DNA of 12,085 nt from an uncultured Alphaproteobacteria bacterium (lineage in GTDB: Bacteria; Pseudomonadota; Alphaproteobacteria; Paracaedibacterales; CAIULA01): assembly GCA_903905285.1 (NCBI GenBank), contig CAIVFQ010000142.1, positions 1-12,085 of the forward strand, read 5' to 3'. This document shows, one piece after another, positions 1 to 6,899 of this stretch. How positions within the stretch are numbered: position 1 is the stretch's first letter; each line of letters opens with the position of its first letter. The notes under the pieces are model-generated. The model was not told where the DNA came from, searched no databases, and saw only the letters and a list, made by a program, of their open reading frames with translations. Position numbers and translations under genes: made by a program.

Positions 1-97
1 ATAGATACTTCTCAGCAAGTTCAGTGTTCTTTTCTGGTTATGCCCCCTTTAAATGATGAAAAGTAGAACCGAAAAAATGATTGAGAAGAAAGGCACA
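1..97. other. Sequence downstream of murC, no gene seen
   Basis: This 97-base stretch follows the murC stop on the minus strand and runs to the window edge. Neither strand shows a convincing coding start. The minus-strand GTG at 93-95 opens only about 15 codons before a stop. No GC-rich stem followed by a T run is visible, so I cannot place a terminator. In many alphaproteobacteria murB or ddl would follow here, but nothing in these bases shows either one. Confidence 0.5.
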
Positions 98-1570
98 TCA
101 AACAACTTGTTTCTGCTTTAAAACAGGGCCGTTCAAATTAGCCAATTGCCCTGGCAAGGCAGCTGCCCATTGGGTGATATTACCGGCACCTAAACACAAA
201 ACCATATCGCCCGGCAATAGCACGGTTTGTAAAAGGGGGGCCAATTCCTCAGGATTATAAAACAGCGTGGTGGAGATGTTGTTTTTTTGCAAAGCCTCAG
301 CCAAATGTTCTGACGTTGCGCCTGGAATGGGGTCTTCGTTGGCACTGTAAACAGGGGCTAGCATAACCTGATGCGCCCCTTCAAAACACTGACTAAAATC
401 TTCAAACAAATGGTGAAGGCGACTGTACCGGTGGGGTTGCATCACCACCCAAATTCGCCCTTGCGCGGCTTGTTTTGCGGCCTCAATCACCGTTTTAATT
501 TCAACAGGATGATGGGCATAGTCATCAATAATGGTCACACCATTAACGGTGCCAGTGTGGGTAAAACGCCTTTTAACCCCTTTAAAGGTATCAAAGGCTT
601 TGCGAATGACCGCTTCATCAAGGCCCAGTTCGTCAGCGATGGCAATAACAGACAAAGCATTTTGAACGTTGTGACGGCCAACCATAGGCAGGAAAAGGTC
701 TTTTATCTTGCGGGGTAAGGGGGCTACGGTTTTGTTTGTGTTCTGCAAGGCGGCCTGTAGGGGTAAGGGACGCGCCATTTCCACATCAAAAGTGGTTCCC
801 TTAGCCGTTTGACGTAAGTTCACAGCCCGAACCATCGCTGTTTCAGAAAAGCCATACGTGACAAACCGACGATCATTAATACGAGGTAATAACGTCATGA
901 CGGCAGGATGGTCGGCACACAAAACCGCCAGGCCATAAAAAGGAATGTTTGAGATAAATTTCAGAAAGGCTTGGTTTAAGACATCAACCGTTCCATAAAA
1001 TTCCATATGCTCTGGGTCAATGTTGGTGACAACGGCAATTGTGGCGGGCAACTTTGTAAAACTGCCATCAGATTCGTCAGCCTCAACAACGGCCCATTCG
1101 CCTGTACCCAGACGGGCATTCGTGTTGTAGGCATTAATAATGCCCCCATTGATAACGGTGGGGTCTATGCCGGCAGCATCAAGCAAAGCAGCTGCCATCG
1201 ATGTGGTCGTTGTTTTTCCATGGGTACCAGAAATGGCAATCGATTTTTTCAGGCGCATCAGCTCAGCCAACATTTCAGCCCGTTGAATAACCGGAATGCC
1301 AATCTTGCGGGCAGCTAAAACCTCTGGGTTATCGGCGCGTACTGCAGACGACACAACCACGACTTGTGCCCCTTGAATATTTTCTGGTCGGTGACCAACA
1401 ATTATCTCAATGCCCGCAGCTTGTAATCGTTGAGTGTTATAATTGTCAGCAATATCGCTGCCTTTAACGCGATAGCCTAGGTTGTGCAAAATCTCGGCAA
1501 TGCCGCTCATCCCGATGCCGCCAATGCCAATAAAATGAAGATGTTGTACTTTAAAGGCAGGTATATGCAT
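98..1570 (-). CDS. murC: UDP-N-acetylmuramate--L-alanine ligase MurC
   Basis: MurC is the cytoplasmic ATP-dependent ligase that adds L-alanine to UDP-MurNAc, the first amino acid of the peptidoglycan stem. The 490-residue product has all three Mur ligase domains. The N-terminal Rossmann part has HFIGIGGIGMSG (12-23). The P-loop is SGTHGKTTT (114-122). It also shows EADESDGSF (163-171), NIDPEHME (183-190), the GRHNVQN segment (298-304), DDYAHHP (349-355) and QPHRYSR (378-384). Length is near the family norm of 460-490. A stretch at about 268-292 looks like a lineage-specific insertion ahead of the conserved LPMVGRHN. The start lies 30 bases after murG and has no clear Shine-Dalgarno sequence, but the Rossmann motif begins at the expected distance. 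A short GTTAAC inverted pair (1594-1599 and 1605-1610) spans the murG stop. It is the last gene of the visible run. Confidence 0.97.
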   Translation of the reverse strand: MHIPAFKVQHLHFIGIGGIGMSGIAEILHNLGYRVKGSDIADNYNTQRLQAAGIEIIVGHRPENIQGAQVVVVSSAVRADNPEVLAARKIGIPVIQRAEMLAELMRLKKSIAISGTHGKTTTTSMAAALLDAAGIDPTVINGGIINAYNTNARLGTGEWAVVEADESDGSFTKLPATIAVVTNIDPEHMEFYGTVDVLNQAFLKFISNIPFYGLAVLCADHPAVMTLLPRINDRRFVTYGFSETAMVRAVNLRQTAKGTTFDVEMARPLPLQAALQNTNKTVAPLPRKIKDLFLPMVGRHNVQNALSVIAIADELGLDEAVIRKAFDTFKGVKRRFTHTGTVNGVTIIDDYAHHPVEIKTVIEAAKQAAQGRIWVVMQPHRYSRLHHLFEDFSQCFEGAHQVMLAPVYSANEDPIPGATSEHLAEALQKNNISTTLFYNPEELAPLLQTVLLPGDMVLCLGAGNITQWAAALPGQLANLNGPVLKQKQVV

Positions 1571-1600
1571 AAATAGAGAAAGATTGATGAGCAGTTAACT

Positions 1601-2701
1601 TTAGGTTAACAAATCTCCGATCACATCTGCAACAGTATTCGCAAGCTTTTCTGTGGCGTTGGGTTTGCTAAATTGTTGCATGGCCTGCGATGCGGCGGTT
1701 AGCCTATCAGGGTTGGTCATAAGATTTTGTAAAAGGTCGCCTAAATTTTCGGGCGTAAAGTCGCTTTCTCTGAAAAACCAGGCAGCTTTGCCTTTACCCA
1801 TGGGGGCTGCGTTGTACGATTGATCAGCTTCTATCGAAGCCGCATAAGGCACCAAAATTGCCGGCTTTCGAACAACGGCAAGCTCAGCAACTGTCGATGC
1901 CCCTGAACGGGCAATCACCAAATGGGCCTGACGGTATTGGGTTGCCATGTCTTCAATAAAGGGGGTGAGTTCTACATCCAAAAACGACTGGCGGTAGATA
2001 ACCTTTGTTTGAGATAAAAATTCTGGGCGACACTGCTGAACAACTTTTAATCTTTTTTGTAGGCCTAAGGGCAAACTGATTAAAGCCTGGGGAATAATTT
2101 CTGAGAAAATCTTGGCGCCTTGACTGCCGCCAATGATCAGAATATGAAAACGGTCTTGTAGGGAAGGGGCCTGATAGAGCTCATCCTTTAGGGCTAATAA
2201 TTCTGGCCGTACGGGGTTTCCGGTAAGTATTGTATGGGCGGGCGCCCGTTCAACATTTTCAAATGACGTGGCTATGCGATATGCCCGTTTGGCCAGCAAA
2301 CGGTTGGCCTTTCCCAGCAGGGCATTTTGTTCGTGAATCACGGTGGGGATTCCCTGAAATTGCGCCGCCAAAAGGGGAGGAATAGAAGGATACCCGCCAA
2401 AACCGATGACAATCGTTGGTTGTAATTTGCGGTATAAAAAATAACAATAAAAAAACTGCCACACAAGCGATAAGTACAACATCAGACGCCCAATCAGCGG
2501 GGCGGTGTGATGCATTGTTCGTATGTAAACTTTATCAAAATCTTTTAAATGATTGAAATTTTGACTGCGTTGATCGGTCATAAGATGCACTTGTCGACCA
2601 TGGCTTTTTAACTGTCGACAGAGACTTAAAGCAGGGAATAAGTGTCCCCCTGTTCCACCACTGGCGAGCACATAAAGGGGTTTGCGGGAAAAACGTTTCA
2701 T
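1601..2701 (-). CDS. murG: Lipid II synthase MurG (GlcNAc transferase)
   Basis: MurG transfers GlcNAc from UDP-GlcNAc to lipid I on the inner face of the cytoplasmic membrane, making lipid II. The 366-residue product has the GT-B fold signatures in order: glycine-rich ASGGTGGHLFPA (13-24), GFGGYPS (100-106), HEQNALLGKANRLLA (123-137), GNPVR (161-165), the second glycine loop IGGSQGA (190-196), and the donor-binding ARSGASTVAEL (264-274) with the conserved glutamate at 273. A hydrophobic patch at about 68-91 fits the membrane-associated N-domain face. The length is typical. The start overlaps the ftsW stop by four bases (ATGA), and a strong GGAGG lies at 2706-2710, four bases upstream and inside ftsW. 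Translation is therefore probably coupled but also separately initiated. Confidence 0.97.
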   Translation of the reverse strand: MKRFSRKPLYVLASGGTGGHLFPALSLCRQLKSHGRQVHLMTDQRSQNFNHLKDFDKVYIRTMHHTAPLIGRLMLYLSLVWQFFYCYFLYRKLQPTIVIGFGGYPSIPPLLAAQFQGIPTVIHEQNALLGKANRLLAKRAYRIATSFENVERAPAHTILTGNPVRPELLALKDELYQAPSLQDRFHILIIGGSQGAKIFSEIIPQALISLPLGLQKRLKVVQQCRPEFLSQTKVIYRQSFLDVELTPFIEDMATQYRQAHLVIARSGASTVAELAVVRKPAILVPYAASIEADQSYNAAPMGKGKAAWFFRESDFTPENLGDLLQNLMTNPDRLTAASQAMQQFSKPNATEKLANTVADVIGDLLT

Positions 2702-3840
2702 AAAACCTCCGTTGATCCATGACGTCGTCGTGTTAAGGCCAACAATATACCCATACTCATTCCCAATGCTAGTAAAGAGGAACCGCCATAACTAATAAAG
2801 GGCATTGTCATTCCCTTTGTTGGAATTAAGTGCAGGGCAGACGCCATGTTAACAAAAGCCTGCAAACCAAATTGAATCGCAATGCCCGCCGTTGCCATCA
2901 CAATAAACAAGCTTGAATCTTGCATTGCCCGCGATAAAGACCTCAGCGCAATGAAAGCAAAAAGACAGACCAAAATTAAACATAAGATCAGCCCAAATTC
3001 TTCGCCAGCCACAGCGAAAACAAAGTCAGCATGGGCATCGGGAACATTTTTCTTAATTATGCCTTCGCCTGGCCCTTTACCCAAAAACCCCCCGTTTTGA
3101 AAAGCCTCAAGCGATTTATGAACTTGATACAAATCATGTCTGGGGTCGCCCGAATTGGGGTCAAGAAATTGGTCAATTCTTCGGGTTACGTGGGGCAGAA
3201 AAAAGTAAGCTCCCCCTAATCCAACGATACCAGAGGCACCTAACAGGCCCATCCATAAAAGGGGAATGCCCGCAATAAACAATTGCCCAATCCAAGTCGA
3301 TAAAATGATTAAGGTCATGCCCAAATCAGGCTGTAAAAGAAAAAGACAAACCACAATCGCCAATAACAATAGGGACATGGCAAGGCCCGGAAACTGAGGG
3401 TCGCGGTATTTTTCTGCCAGCATCCACGCCACAAGAACGGTGAACGCAGGCTTGATGAATTCTGAGGCTTGAAGAGATACGCCGGCAATCATTAACCACC
3501 GTCGTGCCCCTTTGACTTCTGTGCCGACTAGAAGTGTTAAAATTAATAAGACCACCCCTAGCAAATAAACAAAAACCGCCACGCGACGAATTTGTTTAGG
3601 CGATAATAAAGAAAAACTGATCATAATCAGAATGGCGGGGATAACCATAATAATATGGCGTTTTACGAAGAAAAAAGTACTAAGGTTTAACCGTTCAGCC
3701 ACAGGCGGGCTGGCCGCAAAGCTAAGCAAAACGCCCAAACCAATCATCACGAGAATGGCACCCAGTGTCCAGCGATCTACCGTCCACCACCAACTGCCTA
3801 AAACACTGTTGTTACGTCTGGAAAAAGTTGTTGGGCTCAT
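2698..3840 (-). CDS. ftsW: Septal peptidoglycan glycosyltransferase FtsW
   Basis: FtsW is a polytopic SEDS-family membrane protein that polymerises lipid II into septal glycan strands, working with the transpeptidase FtsI. The 380-residue product shows about ten hydrophobic segments, starting near 25-42 and ending near 353-369. SEDS signatures are KGARRW (110-115), EFIKP (127-131), QPDLGM (170-175), the large-loop motif PDAHADFVFAVAGEEFG (267-283), and PTKGMTMPFISYGGSS (340-355). Asp272 aligns with the aspartate known to be needed for polymerase activity in FtsW and RodA. I call FtsW rather than RodA from its position between murD and murG. It overlaps murD by ATGA at its start and murG by ATGA at its end. 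Its usual partner ftsI is not in the window. Confidence 0.96.
   Translation of the reverse strand: MSPTTFSRRNNSVLGSWWWTVDRWTLGAILVMIGLGVLLSFAASPPVAERLNLSTFFFVKRHIIMVIPAILIMISFSLLSPKQIRRVAVFVYLLGVVLLILTLLVGTEVKGARRWLMIAGVSLQASEFIKPAFTVLVAWMLAEKYRDPQFPGLAMSLLLLAIVVCLFLLQPDLGMTLIILSTWIGQLFIAGIPLLWMGLLGASGIVGLGGAYFFLPHVTRRIDQFLDPNSGDPRHDLYQVHKSLEAFQNGGFLGKGPGEGIIKKNVPDAHADFVFAVAGEEFGLILCLILVCLFAFIALRSLSRAMQDSSLFIVMATAGIAIQFGLQAFVNMASALHLIPTKGMTMPFISYGGSSLLALGMSMGILLALTRRRHGSTEVL
2706..2710 (-). promoter_or_regulatory. Ribosome binding site of murG inside ftsW
   Basis: The minus strand reads GGAGG followed by TTTT and the murG ATG at 2701. This is the strongest Shine-Dalgarno match in the window. 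It lies within the last codons of ftsW and fixes the murG start at the ATGA overlap. Confidence 0.75.
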
Positions 3841-5153
3841 GAATAAGACTCGATAAGGTGTGTAACCAGGTTACGGAATACATCGCCGCGATGTTCAAAA
3901 CTTTGAAACTGATCATAACTGGCGCAGGCCGGCGATAGTAAAATAACGGCAGATTGACCAGAAGATTCTTTTCGAATCATGTCGACGGCGTCTGTTAAAG
4001 CTTTATCAAGATTTCCCGATAAAGTATAGGGAACATGACCGTCTAAGGTTTTGGCAAAATCAGATTGCGCCTCGCCAATCAGAAAAGCATGGCGGATGTT
4101 GGGGAAAAAATCTTTTAAAGGTTGAATTCCTTGGCTTTTTGCCTTGCCCCCAGCAATCCAATAAATAGCCTGATGGGCATAGCGACTTAAGGCGTAAGCC
4201 GTGGCGTCTGCATTGGTGGCCTTGCTGTCGTTTACAAAAACCATATTTTTAATGCGCCCGACAATTTCTTGACGATGGGCAAGTCCCGCAAATGTTTTGA
4301 AAGCTTCTTTGATGTCATGAACGGGCACGTTTAAAAGTTTGCAAACGGCATAGGCCGTGGCGGCATTTTGATAATTATGCAGACCTTGTAACCTTTCAAT
4401 GTCGCTGAGGTCGACCACAGGATTTTGAGTGTCGTAAAGAATGCCACTCTCAATATAAATATCGGTTTGTTGGGCACAAGATACCCCTAAAACAGCTGCA
4501 CCTTTATCTTTAAGGCGCCTGTAAACCTCTAAAGAATAGGTGTCATCAATGTTCACAACGGCATGGCGGGCACTTAAAAAGATTTTTTCTTTTGCGGCAA
4601 CGTAAGCTTCCATTGTTCCATGGCGATCCAAATGATCAGGCGTGATGTTCAGCCAAGCGGCCACATCTAAGGTTAAAGAGGCAGATGCCTCTAATTGGAA
4701 CGACGATAACTCTAATACATAAGTCCCGTTTTCCTGTAACGATGGCAACGACAACACAGGCACACCAATATTGCCACCCACCGCACACACATGGCGACTG
4801 TGATTAAGAATATGACCGATTAACGCCGTGGTGGTTGATTTTCCATTGGTCCCGGTAATGCCAACGAAATGGGCCTTAGGGTTGGCCTGTTGCAACAAAT
4901 TAAAGTCAGTTACGATGGGAATATTCTTGGCCCTTGCCAAGGCTGTCACAGGATGAGCTGCTGGGAAACTGTAGGGAATGCCGGGACTTTGGATAACCGT
5001 TGTTATTTCATTCCAGGGAATGTCGTTTAGAGTTACTGTGTTTAAAGCTGGAGAATGGTCATCAAAAGTTAGGACCTTGAACCCCTGTTTTTCTAACCAT
5101 TCAGCGGCAGACTGGCCAGACTTTCCCATGCCTAAAACGAGGTAAGTTTTCAT
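3837..5153 (-). CDS. murD: UDP-MurNAc-L-Ala--D-glutamate ligase MurD
   Basis: MurD is the cytoplasmic ligase that adds D-glutamate to UDP-MurNAc-L-Ala using ATP. The 438-residue protein begins with a Rossmann motif, VLGMGKSGQSAAEWL (6-20). The P-loop is GTNGKSTTT (101-109). Further motifs are LELSSFQLE (147-155), NITPDHLDRH (169-178), HRQE (293-296), NDSKATN (308-314) and LSPACASYDQF (406-416), so the catalytic set is complete and the length is typical. The ATG at 5153 gives the expected N-terminus, but no clear Shine-Dalgarno precedes it. Unlike its downstream neighbours it is separated from the gene before it (mraY) by about 400 bases, so it may need its own promoter or depend on read-through. 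A possible ORF in that gap ends in an ATGA overlap with this start. Confidence 0.97.
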   Translation of the reverse strand: MKTYLVLGMGKSGQSAAEWLEKQGFKVLTFDDHSPALNTVTLNDIPWNEITTVIQSPGIPYSFPAAHPVTALARAKNIPIVTDFNLLQQANPKAHFVGITGTNGKSTTTALIGHILNHSRHVCAVGGNIGVPVLSLPSLQENGTYVLELSSFQLEASASLTLDVAAWLNITPDHLDRHGTMEAYVAAKEKIFLSARHAVVNIDDTYSLEVYRRLKDKGAAVLGVSCAQQTDIYIESGILYDTQNPVVDLSDIERLQGLHNYQNAATAYAVCKLLNVPVHDIKEAFKTFAGLAHRQEIVGRIKNMVFVNDSKATNADATAYALSRYAHQAIYWIAGGKAKSQGIQPLKDFFPNIRHAFLIGEAQSDFAKTLDGHVPYTLSGNLDKALTDAVDMIRKESSGQSAVILLSPACASYDQFQSFEHRGDVFRNLVTHLIESYS

Positions 5154-5542
5154 GAAGGTCTGTGACCAATTATAATTTTGTTAAAAAAAATGATCGTCTT
5201 TAACCATTTTTTAAGTTTCCCCATAGTATCCTGTGACTGGTGGTTAGTTACACCCGAGATGAGTCGGGTGCGCGATGGGGTATATAAAACCCTTTCCTTG
5301 TTTTTTTTAAGAGCAAAGGAAATTGCCTGGGGTAGAGTCTTGAGACCGGTTTTGAGACTGTAACCGAATTTCCATGGGATTGGAACCCTATGGAAAGACA
5401 TGCCCAAAGACCGCAAGGTTTTGGGGCACAGGGAGAGTCGTGTTGCGGTGGAGGCGGGGAGGGCGCTTTGGCTTGGGTCATGGGAGGGCCCCCAAGGGCG
5501 CATTATGTCCGCAGGTTTGTTACAATGTTTTTTCAAAGTCAT
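5150..5542 (-). CDS. Doubtful 130-codon ORF filling the mraY-murD gap
   Basis: An open frame of 130 codons starts 18 bases after the mraY stop and ends in an ATGA overlap with murD, the same join used by murD/ftsW and ftsW/murG. That layout is the only argument for a real gene. Against it: the translation is very basic, with many Lys, Arg, Ser, Thr and Pro, one Glu and three Asp. It resembles no family I know. No Shine-Dalgarno precedes the ATG. The frame runs through several stem-loops and through a repeat whose other copy is not in a comparable gene. I think it is more likely an open frame through a non-coding element than a protein gene. Confidence 0.18.
   Translation of the reverse strand: MTLKKHCNKPADIMRPWGPSHDPSQSALPASTATRLSLCPKTLRSLGMSFHRVPIPWKFGYSLKTGLKTLPQAISFALKKNKERVLYTPSRTRLISGVTNHQSQDTMGKLKKWLKTIIFFNKIIIGHRPS
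5169..5174 (-). promoter_or_regulatory. Possible -10 element for murD
   Basis: The minus strand carries a perfect TATAAT here, 15 bases before the murD ATG, with A/T tracts further upstream (A8 at 5183-5190 on the plus strand). No hexamer near TTGACA lies at 16-18 bases. A start at this promoter would leave a leader of only about eight bases. An isolated TATAAT in AT-rich DNA can occur by chance. Confidence 0.22.
5233..5501 (+). ncRNA. Chain of stem-loops, candidate structured RNA
   Basis: Successive small hairpins cover this stretch. At 5233-5251 six pairs close a 7-base loop. At 5251-5270 a perfect 7-bp stem closes a 6-base loop. At 5291-5319 there is a weak stem with mismatches. At 5336-5359 ten unbroken pairs close a CCGG loop. 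At 5369-5396 the stem is 7+3 pairs with one bulge. At 5401-5428 eleven pairs with one mismatch close a GCAA tetraloop. At 5463-5501 there is a looser GC-rich stem. Six G-U pairs occur (5235/5249, 5299/5311, three in 5336-5359, 5409/5420). They pair only if the plus strand is the RNA, because on the minus strand they become A-C mismatches. That strand bias suggests a plus-strand RNA antisense to the mraY-murD message. I found no good promoter, and no known RNA family is recognised. Confidence 0.25.
5415..5450 (+). repeat. Dispersed repeat, copy downstream of mraY
   Basis: These 36 bases match 6695-6730 at 28 positions without gaps. The best-kept part is the last 20 bases, 18 of 20 identical, beginning GGGAGAGTC. 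Both copies have the same orientation and lie in the gaps on either side of mraY. The copy starts in the loop of the 5401-5428 hairpin. Weaker GC-rich similarity may continue to about 5490. Confidence 0.6.
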
Positions 5543-5560
5543 GGTTCATGTAGGCTCTAG

Positions 5561-6649
5561 CTAACGCAGCTTCAAAGTTGATAATCCGGCCAATGCCAGG
5601 ATGGTGGCAATGATCCAAAATCGAATTACGATGGTGGGTTCGGCCCAGCCTTTTTTCTCGAAATGGTGATGAATTGGGGCCATCAGAAAAATTCGTTTTC
5701 CTGTCATTTTAAAGTATCCCACCTGTAAAATAACCGAGACAGCCTCTAAAACAAATAGACCCCCAACGATGGCTAAGACAATTTCATGCTTGGTAATAAC
5801 GGCAACCACTCCCAACGCGCCGCCAGCTGCCAATGACCCAGTGTCGCCCATAAAAACCTTTGCTGGGGGAGCATTGAACCACAAAAAGCCTAACCCAGCT
5901 CCGATGATAGACCCCAGGAATACCGTCAGTTCACCCGTATGGTTGATGTGATGTAATTGCAGATAATTTGAGAAAATGGCGTTCCCCACCAAGTAACTGA
6001 CCAACCCAAAACAGGCCGCGGCAATCATAACCGGGACAATGGCCAAGCCATCCAAACCATCTGTCAGGTTAACGGCGTTTGACGAACCCACAATCACACA
6101 AATTGCCCAGGGGTAATACAAAAGTCCCAAGTTTAAGACGTATTCTTTCGCGAAGGGAAAAATCAAACAGTGCGCCAATTTCTGGTTGGTAGCTTTTGTA
6201 ATACAATAAACGGCTATCAGCGAAAAAGTTATTTGTACAAGCAGCTTCAGTTTGCCTGGCAGCCCCTTTGAACTGCGTTTGGTAAGCTTTAGAAAATCGT
6301 CATAAGCTCCCAAGGCCCCGAATCCCAGGGTGACCATCAGGGAAATCCAGACAAAATTGTTAGACCAGTCGGCCCATAAAATCGTGCTAAGGGCAATGGC
6401 AAGGAGAATCAAACACCCCCCCATGGTTGGTGTACCTTTTTTGGTAATCAGGTGTGTTGCAGGGCCATCTTCCCGAATGGGTTGCCCCTCTTTTTGTTTG
6501 CTTTTTAGCCAATTGATAATCGGTTTTCCGCAGACAAAACTAATAATCAGGGCAGTTACAATTGCTCCGCCGGTGCGAAAAGTAATATAACGGAAAAGAT
6601 TCAAGAATGAATAATGTTCCGCCAAGGGATAAAGCAGATGATAAAGCAT
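5561..6649 (-). CDS. mraY: Phospho-MurNAc-pentapeptide transferase MraY
   Basis: MraY is the polytopic inner-membrane enzyme that moves phospho-MurNAc-pentapeptide from UDP to undecaprenyl phosphate, forming lipid I. The 362-residue product has the expected series of about ten membrane segments and all family signatures: [20 protein letters not shown] (55-74), the catalytic Asp pair in AYDDF (115-119), [10 protein letters not shown] (194-203), FMGDTGSLA (266-274) with Asp268, and [11 protein letters not shown] (325-335), which holds the histidine cluster. Length matches the family (about 360). The ATG at 6649 has only a weak, distant purine run upstream (AAGG about 12 bases away). It is set apart from murF by 250 bases and from murD by 407 bases, while its neighbours overlap. 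Both gaps contain the same repeat. Confidence 0.97.
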   Translation of the reverse strand: MLYHLLYPLAEHYSFLNLFRYITFRTGGAIVTALIISFVCGKPIINWLKSKQKEGQPIREDGPATHLITKKGTPTMGGCLILLAIALSTILWADWSNNFVWISLMVTLGFGALGAYDDFLKLTKRSSKGLPGKLKLLVQITFSLIAVYCITKATNQKLAHCLIFPFAKEYVLNLGLLYYPWAICVIVGSSNAVNLTDGLDGLAIVPVMIAAACFGLVSYLVGNAIFSNYLQLHHINHTGELTVFLGSIIGAGLGFLWFNAPPAKVFMGDTGSLAAGGALGVVAVITKHEIVLAIVGGLFVLEAVSVILQVGYFKMTGKRIFLMAPIHHHFEKKGWAEPTIVIRFWIIATILALAGLSTLKLR

Positions 6650-6694
6650 GTGTCAGGGGCACCTTATAAAAGAAGAAAAGCCCAACCTATGATG

Positions 6695-6730
6695 AATATT
6701 TTGAAACAAAGGGAGAGTCATGTTGAGGTG
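6695..6730 (+). repeat. Dispersed repeat, copy upstream of mraY
   Basis: This is the partner of 5415-5450 (28 of 36 positions identical, 18 of 20 in the GGGAGAGTC-containing half). It lies 46 bases before the mraY start, within its presumed leader. The 25-base palindrome at 6739-6763 follows eight bases later and has no counterpart in the other copy. The remaining flanks are both GC-rich and may be distantly related. Confidence 0.6.
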
Positions 6731-6738
6731 CGCGGCGT

Positions 6739-6763
6739 GCAAAACAATTAATAATTGTTTTGC
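6739..6763. repeat. Perfect 25-base palindrome between murF and mraY
   Basis: Two 12-base arms (6739-6750 and 6752-6763) are exact reverse complements around a single central base. The core of each arm is AAAACAATTA, closed by a GC pair at each end. It is AT-rich and not followed by a T run on either strand, so it does not look like a standard intrinsic terminator. It could fold as a hairpin in RNA, cruciform in DNA, or bind a dimeric protein. Confidence 0.7.
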
Positions 6764-6778
6764 GGAGTCGCGGTTTGG

Positions 6779-6851
6779 GGTTTCGAGGGGGGGGCCATAT
6801 AAGCTATCATTTTGCCTAAAAGGCCATTTGCTGCCCCTAAGCCCTGAAACC
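6779..6851. other. Nested inverted repeats with a G8 tract
   Basis: GGTTTC (6779-6784) pairs with GAAACC (6846-6851). Inside it a G run (6787-6794) can pair with CCCC (6834-6837), and GGCC (6793-6796) with GGCC (6822-6825). A short TTTT/AAAA stem lies at 6810-6821. An 8-base direct repeat, CCATTTGC, occurs at 6824-6831 and 6850-6857. The whole lies just after the murF stop. The remaining bases of this gap (6852-6899) show nothing I can name. An open frame on the minus strand across 6653-7012 is not considered a gene. Confidence 0.35.
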
Positions 6852-6899
6852 ATTTGCCATTTTCCAATTTTTGCGGTGACCCTGGACATCAGCTTACCT

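Larger units (their letters stand above)
5154..5560. other. Long gap between mraY and murD
   Basis: This 407-base gap interrupts a tightly packed operon. Its right two thirds, about 5400-5515, are GC-rich and carry the repeat copy at 5415-5450. The murD-proximal end is AT-rich. Inside are a chain of small inverted repeats (about 5233-5501) and the doubtful 130-codon ORF. No intrinsic terminator for mraY is apparent: the only hairpins on the minus strand are not followed by T runs. It reads as an inserted or expanded non-coding element that still allows read-through into murD. Confidence 0.55.

Noticed and set aside
371..718. Plus-strand open frames opposite murC and other mur genes
   Set aside because: They are antisense to clearly conserved Mur proteins and show no motifs, so they are shadows of the real genes.
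5251..5270. Hairpin considered as an intrinsic terminator after mraY
   Set aside because: The 7-bp stem is not followed by a T run on either strand, and murD and the following genes probably need read-through.
5248..5481. Second minus-strand open frame (77 codons) in the mraY-murD gap
   Set aside because: It overlaps the other frame and the stem-loops, is proline-rich from GC-rich repeat sequence, and has no start context. In the shared repeat its reading (PQHDSP) matches the other copy, but the changes between copies are not biased to third codon positions.
5233..5501. Known RNA families (RNase P RNA, tmRNA, 6S, SRP RNA) in the stem-loop region
   Set aside because: None of the hallmark conserved segments of these RNAs could be found by eye on either strand.
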